Source: Hydrogenimonas sp.
Lineage (GTDB): Bacteria > Campylobacterota > Campylobacteria > Campylobacterales > Hydrogenimonadaceae
DNA: 64,000 bases
Assembly (NCBI GenBank): GCA_003945285.1
Contig: AP019005.1
Span: forward strand, 434,001 to 498,000
Direction of reading: 5' to 3'
Shown here: positions 1-9,364 of the stretch, piece by piece
How the letters are laid out: each line of letters opens with the position of its first letter
How positions within the stretch are numbered: position 1 is the first letter of the stretch
Made by a program: the position numbers and the translations under genes
The notes under the pieces: model-generated
Databases searched by the model: none
What the model saw: the letters and a program-made list of their open reading frames with translations, nothing else
What the model was told of the DNA's origin: nothing

Positions 1-265
1 TTACTCCAATGAGAAGCAGCGCTTTTTTTACTCTTTGGGAGACGGTAGATTTTCTGCTTATCAGGCTCCCTACAGCAAAATTGAAAAAAACCGATAGTAG
101 TATTATCGGTAGATAGACCGGGTTCCACCAGGAGTAGAAAAAGAGTGAAGCTCCTATCAGGAACAGTTTCGCGACAGTTGCATAACGGAGCCTGTTTATC
201 AGAAAGTAGAGAAAAAAAACTACCGGCAGAAACAGAAATATATATTCAAAACTGTTAAATAACAT
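1..265 (-). CDS. MBOAT-family O-acyltransferase, N-terminal part (AlgI-like), cut by window edge
   Basis: An open frame runs from an ATG at 265 to the window edge and has no stop here, giving 88 residues. The start (MLFNSFEYIFLFLPVVF) and the later FYSWWNPVYLP motif are the usual N-terminus of membrane-bound O-acyltransferases of the AlgI/DltB type, which move acyl groups onto exported polysaccharides. Two hydrophobic segments are visible (about 5-22 and 30-70). It is transcribed away from the WbqC gene next door and fits the polysaccharide context. The catalytic His region would lie outside the window, so the acceptor cannot be inferred. Confidence 0.8.
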   Translation of the reverse strand, partial: MLFNSFEYIFLFLPVVFFLYFLINRLRYATVAKLFLIGASLFFYSWWNPVYLPIILLSVFFNFAVGSLISRKSTVSQRVKKALLLIGV

Positions 266-354
266 AAGATAGATTAATCCTTATTGAAAAAAAGTTGAAA
301 TTCATTAATTTTTTATACTATATAGAATATAATTTTATCATAATTAGTTAAGAA

Positions 355-393
355 CTGATGCTGCGGAGTGTCCGCCACCCTCCGTAACATCGG
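355..393. repeat. Mini-hairpin made of two TIR-like ends of the type-1 repeat
   Basis: CTGATGCTGCGGAG at the left faces CTCCGTAACATCGG at the right; the right arm reverse-complemented is CCGATGTTACGGAG. The arms resemble the ends of the larger repeats at 40.6, 51.0 and 57.1 kb, with almost no interior. It lies in the leader just before the WbqC-family gene and is probably an internally deleted copy. Confidence 0.45.
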
Positions 394-445
394 CCAAGAA
401 CAACCTCTGACTTATAATAGTTCAAAACCAACAGAATGTGGAGTA

Positions 446-1153
446 ATGGAAAAAGTTGTAGGAATGACCCAGTCGAACTATCTGCCGTGGAAAGGTTACT
501 TCGACTATATAAACAGTGTTGACGAGTTCTATTTCTACGACGATGTACAGTATACGAAGCAGGATTGGCGAAACAGAAACCTGATAAAAACACCGAAGGG
601 GGTGGAGTGGCTGACCGTACCGGTAGGGTCAAACAGGGACAGGCTTATATGTGAAGTAGAAATAAGAGACAGCAGCTGGCAAAAAAGTCATTGGGGGAAG
701 ATAGTACAGTACTATCGGAAAGCACGATACTTCAAGATGTACAGAGAATTTTTCGAAGAGTTTTACAGGGGTACCGAGTGGACCAACCTTTCCGATATGA
801 ATCAGACGATGATAAAGAGGATTGCAAGAGAGATCCTGGGTATAGAGACGAAATTCGGCGACTCGCGCCCTTTCAAGCTTACCGGAAAAAAAGAGCAAAG
901 ATATATTCCTCTTTTGAAGGAGGTGGGGTGCACAATCTTTTTGAGCGGTCCGTCCGCCAAAAACTATCTTAAAGAGGAGACTCTCGAAAAAGAGGGGATA
1001 AAACTGGAATGGATGTGTTATGAAGGGTATCCGGAGTATACACAGTTCTACCCGCCGTTCAATCACCATGTATCCATAATCGACCTTATATTCAATGAAG
1101 GTCCTGATGCCAAAGACTATATGTTGAGTTTCGACAAACCGGAAAGAGGGTAG
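446..1153 (+). CDS. WbqC family protein
   Basis: 235 residues from the ATG at 446; the frame stays open upstream to 368, but family members start right at the QSNYLPWKG motif, which supports the inner start. Visible family motifs are QSNYLPWKGYFD near the N-terminus, YDDVQYTKQDWRNRN, and a C-terminal FYPPFNHHVSIIDLIFNEG. WbqC-like proteins occur in O-antigen and flagellin-glycosylation loci and are thought to act in nucleotide-sugar or acyl transfer chemistry; the reaction is not established. It is the only plus-strand polysaccharide gene before the unknown membrane protein. A short GGAG lies just before the start, closer than ideal. Confidence 0.85.
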   Translation: MEKVVGMTQSNYLPWKGYFDYINSVDEFYFYDDVQYTKQDWRNRNLIKTPKGVEWLTVPVGSNRDRLICEVEIRDSSWQKSHWGKIVQYYRKARYFKMYREFFEEFYRGTEWTNLSDMNQTMIKRIAREILGIETKFGDSRPFKLTGKKEQRYIPLLKEVGCTIFLSGPSAKNYLKEETLEKEGIKLEWMCYEGYPEYTQFYPPFNHHVSIIDLIFNEGPDAKDYMLSFDKPERG

Positions 1154-1156
1154 GAG

Positions 1157-1484
1157 GCGAAGCTAATCAGGGTGGATTTGACGGGGGAAATAGAGTTTTT
1201 TCAATATAATGGAAAAAATATATTCAATGCGATGAACAAGAGGCGTGTCGGGGAGATAAAGCAAAAACCTAAAGATATGTTGCCGGTTTTTTGAAATATA
1301 TAGCCGACATCTTTCAGGATTCGTTGAAAAAGTATTTGGATTAAAAAATTTTTTAAAGAACTCTATTGAGACAATCGTGGAACCGCACAAGCCGAACGAA
1401 ATATTATATCAGTGACAGTTTTGCGGCAAGGTTGGATAGAACTCTGCAACGGGGAAAGAGTTACTCGTATTTAGCGGGGGTTTA
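1157..1484 (+). pseudogene. Possible decayed coding remnant
   Basis: No intact gene covers 1154-1500. Three plus-strand open stretches follow one another in different frames and give protein-like sequence: one ending KPKDMLPVF (to about 1294), one with KVFGLKNFLKNS and EPHKPNEILYQ (to about 1414), and one reading SDSFAARLDRTLQRGKSYSY (to 1484). This pattern suggests a gene broken by two frameshifts. I do not recognise the family. Chance open frames are the alternative. Confidence 0.3.
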
Positions 1485-1500
1485 AATTTGAAGGTTGGCA

Positions 1501-3117
1501 ATGGTCGCAAAAAATACTTTTGTGAAAAGTGGGAATGAAAAAATGAATAGAGCCTGGGTGGGAATGTTTATTCTCTATTCACTTTTTTCTGTCGTATTGA
1601 TAAAGCTGGACTTGAGTTATCTCGGAACGGTAGATGATCCGTTTATTAGAGAGTTTGTATATAACGGAGAGAACAGAACACTTATAATGAGCTATCCGCT
1701 CTCAACGCTGCTTGCATATCTTTACAGGATGTTTCCGGAGGTGCAGTGGCTTAGTTGGACATACTTTGTCTATATGGAAATCATCATTGCTATATACTCT
1801 TTCTATATTTCCAGAATGGAAGATATTGCCGTTCGTGCCTCTATGTTTCTGTTCGGACTTATTGTTCTGCTTTTTGCATGGCAGAATATTACCGTTACAC
1901 TTCTTACGCTTTTGCTCATAGTCCTTGCAATGCCGCTCGTAAAGAGGCATCAAATTTTATTTTGGACTCTTTTTCTGCTTGCTTCTCTTCTTCGTGATAC
2001 TATTATAGTTTTCGTTCTACCGCTTATCGCGGTAGGGTATGCAATATTTTTCGATAAAAACTATTTTTCCAAAAAGCGTTTTTTCGCTGTTTTATTCTTG
2101 GTTGCTGCGGTTTTGGCAACTATTCTTTCTCCAAGGTTCGATACGGAGTATCAAAAATGGCTCAGTTTCAATTTTGCCAAGGGTTATTTCAAAGATCTTC
2201 ATGGAAAAGATGTAAAAAATATTTTGACTGATGATGAGAAACTTATAGCCAATTCCTGGTATGCCCAGGATGAGAGCCTTTTGGCTTCGGAAAAAATAAT
2301 TGCTGCCGCAGGTTCCCAGCTCGATCTGGTGTTGCACAGGCTCACTCATCTGGAGCCGAGACAGATTTTGAGCAAGCTTTACCATCATAAAATATTGATA
2401 ATATTGTTGCTGGCCACTTTCTATCTCCTCTTCTATACACAGATGAGTAAGACGAAAAAAGTGTTGTATGCTGTATATATAGTAGGATTTTTCACACTTT
2501 TTTTCATACGTGATGTCAACAGGGTCACATACCCGCTTATATTTTTATGGATTATATTTTTGGTTACAGATCTGTGGAAATTGAAAAAGAGAAGGGAGAT
2601 ATGTGGAGTATTTTTTACAGCCTCTCTATTATTGGCTTTGGATCTACCTATATACAACCAGCAGCACAAGAAGCAGAAGCTTGGCTACGAAAAAGAGCTT
2701 GTGAGTCTAATGAAAAAACATGATTTAATGTACGAACCCGGTTTGGGCTTTCCCTTGCGGATCAATTCGTTTTTTGTAGATGCAGTCTCACAAAACCGTC
2801 TATTTGATGAGAATCACTGGATCTCGAACTATATATTGCCTGCGGGCTGGATGTGCAGACACCCCTATTTCTACAGGTCGCACAATATTACATGGGATAA
2901 AAAGAGGAAATATTCATCCTATTACGACTTCCTTATAGGCGAAGAGTCAGCGTTTATCGGCTCTAAGGAGAGAGATGAAGTTAAAAATGCCAGGATTCTC
3001 GGTATGTACGACAGGCTGTACGGTAAAAACGGGGAGTGTGTTCACAAAATCAAGATAATAGATGAGTCGCAGCACTTTTCGGTGGTGAAGGTGGAAAGGG
3101 TCTGCTCTTCAGGATAA
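1501..3117 (+). CDS. Unrecognised polytopic membrane protein
   Basis: 538 residues from the ATG at 1501, which has AAGG six bases upstream; the frame also offers a TTG at 1495 and an ATG at 1543. Roughly the first 370 residues hold about ten hydrophobic segments with short loops, followed by a soluble tail of about 170 residues. The overall shape resembles polysaccharide polymerases or GT-C transferases, but I see no diagnostic motif, so this is inference from context only. It sits between a WbqC-family gene and the convergent polysaccharide operon. Confidence 0.75.
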   Translation: MVAKNTFVKSGNEKMNRAWVGMFILYSLFSVVLIKLDLSYLGTVDDPFIREFVYNGENRTLIMSYPLSTLLAYLYRMFPEVQWLSWTYFVYMEIIIAIYSFYISRMEDIAVRASMFLFGLIVLLFAWQNITVTLLTLLLIVLAMPLVKRHQILFWTLFLLASLLRDTIIVFVLPLIAVGYAIFFDKNYFSKKRFFAVLFLVAAVLATILSPRFDTEYQKWLSFNFAKGYFKDLHGKDVKNILTDDEKLIANSWYAQDESLLASEKIIAAAGSQLDLVLHRLTHLEPRQILSKLYHHKILIILLLATFYLLFYTQMSKTKKVLYAVYIVGFFTLFFIRDVNRVTYPLIFLWIIFLVTDLWKLKKRREICGVFFTASLLLALDLPIYNQQHKKQKLGYEKELVSLMKKHDLMYEPGLGFPLRINSFFVDAVSQNRLFDENHWISNYILPAGWMCRHPYFYRSHNITWDKKRKYSSYYDFLIGEESAFIGSKERDEVKNARILGMYDRLYGKNGECVHKIKIIDESQHFSVVKVERVCSSG

Positions 3118-3131
3118 AGGTACCTCTATAC

Positions 3132-3833
3132 TCATAACGCATTTAGGAAATTAGTGACTTTCGCCTTCAGCCAGATTACCGTACCCTGAAAATAGTTGCT
3201 GACAAAAGGTCCCAGTCCGAGTTTTTCTATAACGCCGTATGCCAGGTAGTTGAACGGTATTTTTACAGTTTCAAATACCGCATATCTCAGAGCCTGCACA
3301 TCCTTGTAATATTTTTCCCTGTTCCACCACGGAACGTCCGCCCCTATGAAAACGGTTCTAATGCCGGCTTCAGGATACCCGGCAATTTTTGTCAGCATCC
3401 TGACGCGCCGGGTATGGGGCGGGTCGGTAACTATGATCAAAGAGGTGTAGCCATGCTGCAGCATATATTTTTTGATCGATTCTATCTCATCCATTGTGTT
3501 TCCACGTATAGCCAGGGTATCTATATTTTCTCGAGTCAGACCGTTTGACGAAAGGTAAGATTTTTCCGTCCTGTAGACTTTTCCTTTCTCCCTGAGATAG
3601 ATCTGCTGGCAACCGTTTACAATAACTTTACTCTTTAGGGAAAAACCGTTTTGATAGAGCTGAAGAGCTTTTTTTACCCTGAATCCCAGCCAATCGCCCC
3701 CAAGTACCGCTATGATGTCCGCCTTTTGCGGCTTTTGTGAAATATCCAGAATTTTACCTGCACTGAAACCGTAAAAGAGTGTTACGGCAAATAGACCGAA
3801 AAGCAGGTAAAACAGAGATTTGACGTAATTCAT
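3132..3833 (-). CDS. DUF218 (YdcF/ElyC/SanA-like) membrane-anchored protein
   Basis: 233 residues: an N-terminal membrane segment (about 5-27) then a DUF218 domain. Motifs seen are ADIIAVLGGDW after the anchor and LIIVTDPPHTRRVRML in the second half, the typical nucleotide-binding-like core. ElyC and SanA of this family affect envelope and undecaprenyl-phosphate metabolism in E. coli; the exact reaction is unclear. It is the last gene of the polysaccharide operon, and its ATG overlaps the stop of the preceding gene by 4 bases (ATGA). Confidence 0.85.
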   Translation of the reverse strand: MNYVKSLFYLLFGLFAVTLFYGFSAGKILDISQKPQKADIIAVLGGDWLGFRVKKALQLYQNGFSLKSKVIVNGCQQIYLREKGKVYRTEKSYLSSNGLTRENIDTLAIRGNTMDEIESIKKYMLQHGYTSLIIVTDPPHTRRVRMLTKIAGYPEAGIRTVFIGADVPWWNREKYYKDVQALRYAVFETVKIPFNYLAYGVIEKLGLGPFVSNYFQGTVIWLKAKVTNFLNAL

Positions 3834-5569
3834 TCGTTTTCGAACACTATAATTGAAAAACCGTCGATCTCCATACGCTTTTTTTCGACCATTGATATAT
3901 GGTGATATCTGAAAATAGGTTCGTGATTACGATCTATTAAAATAATTCGCCGATATTTGGAAAAAAATCTCTTTAAAACCTGCGGATCTTTTTCAAGACG
4001 CTCAAGGTGTGTGGAGAGAGAGCTATAGACTTGCTGCAGCATCTGAAATCTATTATCTGTATGAAGGTCAAATCTCTGACCGACCTGGATAATTCTTTTG
4101 ATGAGTACCTGGCTTGAATCTTCGCTAAACAGAATATCATGTAGTTTTTTTACATCAATTCCCTGCAAATAGAGATAAATAGCTTCTCGCTTCCAGTAGA
4201 TTTTATTTCCTTCTTCTGATTTTGGGAGAAGAAACTCCGAGTTTCTACTGAATAGTATTTCGCTTTTATATACGAGGGGCAGCCATGTGGCGATATCATT
4301 TACAGTCAATGAGGGCGCGATAATCAGGTCGTCTTTTGCCGGTTCAAGCTGTATTAGAGACCTATATAGAATATAGTTTTCCCTGTTTTTGGACAAACCG
4401 GCCGCCGCCTGTGCAGATGATGCAAGGAGCCCGATTGTTATAAGCAGAAGAGTGCATGCAGATAAAGTAAAATTGAAGACTTTTTTATAGCTCATAAAAT
4501 ATCTATCCAAATGTACTGTTATGTAAAAGAGAACTATTGCAAATACCTGGTTGGCAAAATATGCAAAATGGTGAGTCAGCTGTAGACTTGGATTGAAAAT
4601 AAGATCGGCCAGTTGAAGTATGACGATACTTATGCCTACTGACGCGATGGTGAATTTGACACTTTTGTTTACATTCTGTAGAGCTAAAACCACAAAGGAG
4701 AGTATTAGCAGGATAATATTCGTACCACCAATAATATTTGAAATACGTGAAAAATCCATATCGAGCAGAGACTTGTGAGTATCTCCCACTACAGCGCTGC
4801 CGTTCATGAAGAATGCAAGATCGGCAATGAGAGCGGCTGTAGCAAAGATTATCAGATATTTCCATGGGATAGTTTTTTTATTGATAAGTGAAAATACAAT
4901 AAGAAAAAATGTTGTCACACCCATGACAACCGTATTGTATGGAAAGTTTATAAAAGCTATATATTGAATTATAAAAAGTGCTATCCAGTATATGCTTTTG
5001 CTGTTATCGAAGGCATTTATAAGAAAATAGAGATAAAGCAGCAACAGCGGTGTAGCGATTTGCGGGAAAAATGTTCTTTGCAAAGGCAGCAGTATATGGG
5101 GTGAAAAATCCAGGTTCAAAAAACCTTTCAAGTAGTTTGGAATGTCTGATACCTGGAAAAAAAAGAGTAGTGAAATGCCGAAAATGGTTAAAATAGTATT
5201 TTTGCTGTAGTTGATTTTATTGAAAAGTATGTACGCACATAAGAAAGTGATTGCACTCCAAAGCCAGTTCCAGACTATGAGAGTTAGTGTAAGATTGCCA
5301 ATGATATCATTTAAGATTGAAAAAAGATTGAGCAGGCCAAACTTTAAATAAGTGAATGTATTGGTCGGTACCTGGATATGATACCATGGGTTTTGCGTCA
5401 TTCCGTTTGCATCTATGTTAAGTGCAGTATAGTTCAGGTACAAATAAATATCAGAAGAGAAATCAGGCGGTAGGGGAGACAAGGATATATGGGAAAATGT
5501 TAGTAAAAAAGGAGTTATGTAGATTGTTGGTAAAATAAAAAATGCGATCAATGGAAGATATTTTTTCAT
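3830..5569 (-). CDS. Large polytopic membrane protein of the polysaccharide operon (GT-C-like shape)
   Basis: 579 residues starting at the ATG at 5569, whose ATGA overlaps the stop of the aminotransferase gene; an ATG at 5608 would add 13 residues and a 43-base overlap. About 11 hydrophobic segments fill residues 1-400, with a polar first loop (about 22-60) and a soluble C-terminal domain of about 180 residues. GT-C glycosyltransferases have this layout, but no certain motif is visible. The DNA is clearly more A+T-rich than the flanking housekeeping genes, suggesting transfer with the cluster. Confidence 0.75.
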   Translation of the reverse strand: MKKYLPLIAFFILPTIYITPFLLTFSHISLSPLPPDFSSDIYLYLNYTALNIDANGMTQNPWYHIQVPTNTFTYLKFGLLNLFSILNDIIGNLTLTLIVWNWLWSAITFLCAYILFNKINYSKNTILTIFGISLLFFFQVSDIPNYLKGFLNLDFSPHILLPLQRTFFPQIATPLLLLYLYFLINAFDNSKSIYWIALFIIQYIAFINFPYNTVVMGVTTFFLIVFSLINKKTIPWKYLIIFATAALIADLAFFMNGSAVVGDTHKSLLDMDFSRISNIIGGTNIILLILSFVVLALQNVNKSVKFTIASVGISIVILQLADLIFNPSLQLTHHFAYFANQVFAIVLFYITVHLDRYFMSYKKVFNFTLSACTLLLITIGLLASSAQAAAGLSKNRENYILYRSLIQLEPAKDDLIIAPSLTVNDIATWLPLVYKSEILFSRNSEFLLPKSEEGNKIYWKREAIYLYLQGIDVKKLHDILFSEDSSQVLIKRIIQVGQRFDLHTDNRFQMLQQVYSSLSTHLERLEKDPQVLKRFFSKYRRIILIDRNHEPIFRYHHISMVEKKRMEIDGFSIIVFENE

Positions 5570-6708
5570 TTTTGTAAACTGCTGTAAAAGTTTTTTATTG
5601 TATCGCAAACTTTACCAATCTCATTCAAGCTCAATGCGTCAAACATTGGAAGTCTTAACAGGCGTTCACTTTCTTTCGAAGTATAAATATCCTTCTTGCG
5701 AAAAGCACCGAATTTTCTTCCTACTTCGCTGGAGTGCAGAGGCACATAATGAAAAACTGCAAAAATATTTTCCCCTTTCAGATGTTCCATTAACGCTGTT
5801 CTGGTCCTTAAATCCTTTACCTTGATGTAGAACATATGCGCATTGTGTTTACACTCTTTCGGTACATTGGGAAGCTCTATAAATCCTTTTTCTTCAAGCG
5901 GTTTCAAATTGTCATAATATGTTTGCCAGATCCTCAGTCTTTTTTCATTAATCTCATCTGCCATTTCGAGCTGACCCCATAAGTAAGCGGCCTGCAGTTC
6001 GCTTGGAAGATAACTGCTGCCTACATCGACCCAGCTGTACTTGTCCACCATGCCCCGGAAAAACTGGCTGCGGTTTGTCCCTTTTTCGCGTATGATTTCC
6101 GCACGTTCGGCATAACATTCATCGTTTATGATAAGCAGGCCGCCTTCACCGCCGCTGGTATAGTTTTTTGTCTCGTGGAAACTGTACGTTCCTATATGCC
6201 CGATGGTGCCGAGTGGTTTTCCTTTGTAGGTTGCCATCATTCCCTGTGCGGCATCTTCTATAACAAAAAGACCGTGACGATCGGCTATATCCATTATCGT
6301 GTCCATTTCACATCCTACCCCCGCGTAATGGACCGGCACGATAGCCTTGGTCTTTTCTGTAATAGCAGCTTCTATCAGTTTTTCGTCTATATTCATGGTA
6401 TCCGGACGAATGTCTACAAAAATGATTTTCGCTCCCCTTAGAACAAAAGCGTTGGCGGTAGATACGAATGTATAGCTCGGCATGATTACTTCATCGCCCG
6501 GCTGGATGTCTATAAGCAAAGCCGCCATTTCCAGGGCATGTGTGCATGAAGGAGTAAGGAGTACCTTGGAGCAGCCAAGTTTTTTTTCGAACCATGTGTG
6601 GCATTTTTTTGTAAATGGACCGTCACCGGAAAGTTTTGCATTTTTTATAGCTTGTAGAACATACTGCTCTTCTTTGCCGGTTGTGGTAGGTTTGTTGAAT
6701 GGGGTCAA
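5566..6708 (-). CDS. rffA: dTDP-4-amino-4,6-dideoxyhexose transaminase (WecE/RffA-type)
   Basis: 380 residues, full length for the DegT/DnrJ/EryC1 family. The PLP Schiff-base lysine is K181 in the segment SFHETKNYTSGGEGG, which closely matches E. coli WecE, and ED at 151-152 (VIEDAAQG) is the cofactor acid motif. The enzyme transfers an amino group from glutamate to C4 of the dTDP-4-keto-6-deoxy sugar made by RmlA and RmlB, both encoded upstream in this operon. The acetyltransferase gene just before it overlaps by 4 bases and is the likely next enzyme, giving an N-acetylated aminosugar. The C4 configuration is not certain from sequence. Confidence 0.9.
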   Translation of the reverse strand: MTPFNKPTTTGKEEQYVLQAIKNAKLSGDGPFTKKCHTWFEKKLGCSKVLLTPSCTHALEMAALLIDIQPGDEVIMPSYTFVSTANAFVLRGAKIIFVDIRPDTMNIDEKLIEAAITEKTKAIVPVHYAGVGCEMDTIMDIADRHGLFVIEDAAQGMMATYKGKPLGTIGHIGTYSFHETKNYTSGGEGGLLIINDECYAERAEIIREKGTNRSQFFRGMVDKYSWVDVGSSYLPSELQAAYLWGQLEMADEINEKRLRIWQTYYDNLKPLEEKGFIELPNVPKECKHNAHMFYIKVKDLRTRTALMEHLKGENIFAVFHYVPLHSSEVGRKFGAFRKKDIYTSKESERLLRLPMFDALSLNEIGKVCDTIKNFYSSLQK

Positions 6709-7394
6709 AAGTCTTCCCTAAATATGAATTTTGTGTTTGGTTTAGAGGATAGGAATTCAAAATTATTTTTAATTTTTTCTTCGGACCAATACCACCATTT
6801 TATTTCATTTAATCTATCAATGATTTTTTTCTCAAATCGATATTTGATTACCTTTCCAGGTACTCCTGTGACTATTGCATAATCTGGAACATCTTTTGTT
6901 ACGACAGCGTTTGCGCCAATCACAGCTCCGTTTCCAATAGTAACTCCCCTGGTTATTATAGCACCTGCTGCGATCCAAACATCATGACCTATTTTTAATG
7001 GTTCTGTAAATCTATCGTATGGAATATCTTTGTTGTTGGGCCTGAGCTGGTCATAGTGGTTATAAATAAATGAATGCTGTGCAGTATTATTATAATTATG
7101 GTTTGCTCCACCAATAGATACATTCCAGGAAATAGAGCAGAAATTACCAATAGATGTATGCATAATAACTGTGTTCATTCCGGTGTAAGAGTATCTGCCA
7201 ATTGAAACATGGAATAAATGGTTGTTTCTATCAATGCGACAATTCCGTTCCAGAGTACAATAATCAACGCGACTGAAATTTCCTACAATTGTATTTTCTT
7301 GAAGAGTTGAACTTTTAACCCTTGCACCTTCGTAGATATTTGCACTTTCATCAATTTTACTATCGATGATTTCAAAAGAGTATTTTCGTTTCAT
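6705..7394 (-). CDS. Left-handed beta-helix (hexapeptide) acetyltransferase, CatB/XAT type
   Basis: 229 residues with degenerate hexapeptide repeats at about 15-100 and 135-180 (for example IGHDVWIAAGAIITRGVTIGN). The loop between them holds IGGANHNYNN, where XAT enzymes carry the catalytic His. The ending VTGVPGKVIKYRF is typical of the family. It overlaps the aminotransferase start by 4 bases, so N-acetylation of the 4-amino sugar is the simplest role; O-acetylation is the alternative. It is not a WecD (GNAT) enzyme. The DNA is A+T-rich. Confidence 0.85.
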   Translation of the reverse strand: MKRKYSFEIIDSKIDESANIYEGARVKSSTLQENTIVGNFSRVDYCTLERNCRIDRNNHLFHVSIGRYSYTGMNTVIMHTSIGNFCSISWNVSIGGANHNYNNTAQHSFIYNHYDQLRPNNKDIPYDRFTEPLKIGHDVWIAAGAIITRGVTIGNGAVIGANAVVTKDVPDYAIVTGVPGKVIKYRFEKKIIDRLNEIKWWYWSEEKIKNNFEFLSSKPNTKFIFREDF

Positions 7395-8257
7395 TGTAAA
7401 CTTTTCCCATAATTATTTGCTACATCCAGTGATGCCATATCAAAAGTATATCTGGGGTACCACTGGAAGGTTTTGTAGAATAAGGAGGAATCCATCAAGC
7501 TATATTCAGTTAAATACTTTATCTCTTCTGATATTTTCACCAAATCAGTTCGATCGAAAGCTTTGGCAATAGAGCTGGCCATGTCTGGAATATCTACTAT
7601 TTCACCACTTCCAACGTTAAAAATTCCCTTCCTATCTGAAGCAAGCAATGCTTTTTCAAAAGCATCAACCAAATCTTTTATGTAAATATATTCCCGTTGA
7701 ACCCCTTTGACACTGACAATCAAGGGCTTTCCTTCACTTGCATGGTTGATGAATGTGGCTATAGCACTTTGTGCATATTCGCCTATACCGAAAACTTGAG
7801 CTATTCGTAAAATTTTTATTTTCATCCCTTTGTCATTGTAAAATTTTGCAGCGGCTTCAGATTGAAGTTTTGCGAGTGCGTAGAGATTTTTAGGTTTTGG
7901 AGGAGTTGTCTCTTTCCACGGAGCCGGTGAACTGCCGTAGACGCTCCTACTCGAAACAAAAATTATGTTTTCAATTCCCATCTCATATGCTGTTGCAAAC
8001 AGATTCATATCGATTCTAACGTTATTGAAAAAGTCATCATTTCCTGATATTGGACGTGAAGCAGCTAGATGAATCAATGCGTTACAATCCTTCAAAAGTG
8101 CCTGCAAGGAACTCTTTGAATAGTCTGTCATAAAATAATTGTAACAATTAGTTTTTTCTTTCTTTCTAGCTAAGGCTATGACATTGTATTTTTTCCCAAA
8201 ATGTGATACCACATATTTACCGATAAATCCTGAAGCTCCAGTCACTGCAACATTCAT
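7391..8257 (-). CDS. NAD-dependent epimerase/dehydratase (extended SDR)
   Basis: 288 residues. The Rossmann motif GASGFIG is at 7-13 and the catalytic pair YALAK at 126-130, preceded by SSRSVYG. Extended SDRs of this size epimerise, dehydrate or reduce nucleotide sugars. No subfamily can be assigned, but in this operon a dTDP- or UDP-sugar is the likely substrate. The start overlaps the next gene's end by 4 bases and lies 3 bases after the ATP-grasp stop, so the gene is translationally linked on both sides. Confidence 0.85.
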   Translation of the reverse strand: MNVAVTGASGFIGKYVVSHFGKKYNVIALARKKEKTNCYNYFMTDYSKSSLQALLKDCNALIHLAASRPISGNDDFFNNVRIDMNLFATAYEMGIENIIFVSSRSVYGSSPAPWKETTPPKPKNLYALAKLQSEAAAKFYNDKGMKIKILRIAQVFGIGEYAQSAIATFINHASEGKPLIVSVKGVQREYIYIKDLVDAFEKALLASDRKGIFNVGSGEIVDIPDMASSIAKAFDRTDLVKISEEIKYLTEYSLMDSSLFYKTFQWYPRYTFDMASLDVANNYGKSLQ

Positions 8258-8260
8258 TTA

Positions 8261-9364
8261 TTATTCTACTATGATCTGATAGCCACATTTTTCGAATTTT
8301 TCATTCATGGGTTGGACGATATCCCCCTCTCGATAAAAGAATTCGGAATAGCATGCATTTGGATCAATGGGTTGTTTTCTGAAGGGCTCGTGAGGCCGTT
8401 GGCACAAAAACTCCAATATCGATTTTTTGATGGTAAGGTTTTTGGGAAAATGTGGTGGTTTACCCATCAAATCCTTGACAGTGATATCAAGAAGATCTAT
8501 ATTGGCTGATTTATGTATTTGTCGCCACATATGACATCCATCCAGCCGGGGAGTCACTTCTATGAGATAGGGGGTATCTTCCTCTATCTTGATCTGGAAA
8601 TAGACCGGACCGTTTTCAATTTTGAGCTTATTGGTTATTTCTTTTACCATCTTCAATATGTTTTCATATGCTCTGGTCGATATGGAGGCTGGGATAATAT
8701 GTTTGTGGATTATACCTCCATCGAAATTGTTCCACGATATACGATCGGATGGTAGAAAAAAGAGAATTTCTCCTTTATGGAGGTAGGCATGTGCGGAGAC
8801 TTCGGGACCATCGATCATTCGTTCCATCAGGGCTTTGTTCTGCCTTGAGTGCGATATGGCTGTCTGGTAGGCTTTTCCCAATTCTTCTTTGGAATAGACG
8901 ACGGAAATCCCCCGCTGTCCTTGCGAGTCGACAGGTTTTACAATGGCAGGGAATCCTATATGGTCGACATTGAGTGAATCATCGAGAATCTCGAAAGGTA
9001 CTGATCCGTATGTATCGTTCAACTTCTCTCTGAAGAGATGCTTGTTGTTGCAAAGATAAGCCGTCTCAGATGATATGAAAGTTTTGAGCCCCAATTGTTC
9101 CGCAACCCAACATACGGTGGGCATAGCGACATCCGATCCGATGGAATAGATATACTCGATGGCGTTTTCTTTGGCGTACTCCAAAACGCTCTCTTTGTCC
9201 GTGATATCTATTTTTTCAAATCTATTGACGAGAGAGCGTCCCCTTCCTGCCTCTGTATTGCTAAGTGCATGGATTTTAAGGTCACTATATTGGCGTAAGT
9301 GTTGAAGCAAGTCTACTTGCGCATTGCCTATACCCAAAACTAGAAAATTTTTATTTGCTTTCAT
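8261..9364 (-). CDS. ATP-grasp enzyme, carbamoyl-phosphate synthase-like
   Basis: 367 residues: a PreATP-grasp Rossmann-like domain (about 1-100) then an ATP-grasp fold. The P-loop-like segment is FPAIVKPVDSQGQRG (about 153-167) and the metal-binding end is YLIEVTPRLDGCHMWR. Such enzymes ligate a carboxylate to an amine or thiol with ATP. In sugar clusters they may add an amino acid or another acyl acid to an aminosugar; here that is inference. It overlaps the membrane-protein gene upstream by 14 bases. Confidence 0.8.
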   Translation of the reverse strand: MKANKNFLVLGIGNAQVDLLQHLRQYSDLKIHALSNTEAGRGRSLVNRFEKIDITDKESVLEYAKENAIEYIYSIGSDVAMPTVCWVAEQLGLKTFISSETAYLCNNKHLFREKLNDTYGSVPFEILDDSLNVDHIGFPAIVKPVDSQGQRGISVVYSKEELGKAYQTAISHSRQNKALMERMIDGPEVSAHAYLHKGEILFFLPSDRISWNNFDGGIIHKHIIPASISTRAYENILKMVKEITNKLKIENGPVYFQIKIEEDTPYLIEVTPRLDGCHMWRQIHKSANIDLLDITVKDLMGKPPHFPKNLTIKKSILEFLCQRPHEPFRKQPIDPNACYSEFFYREGDIVQPMNEKFEKCGYQIIVE

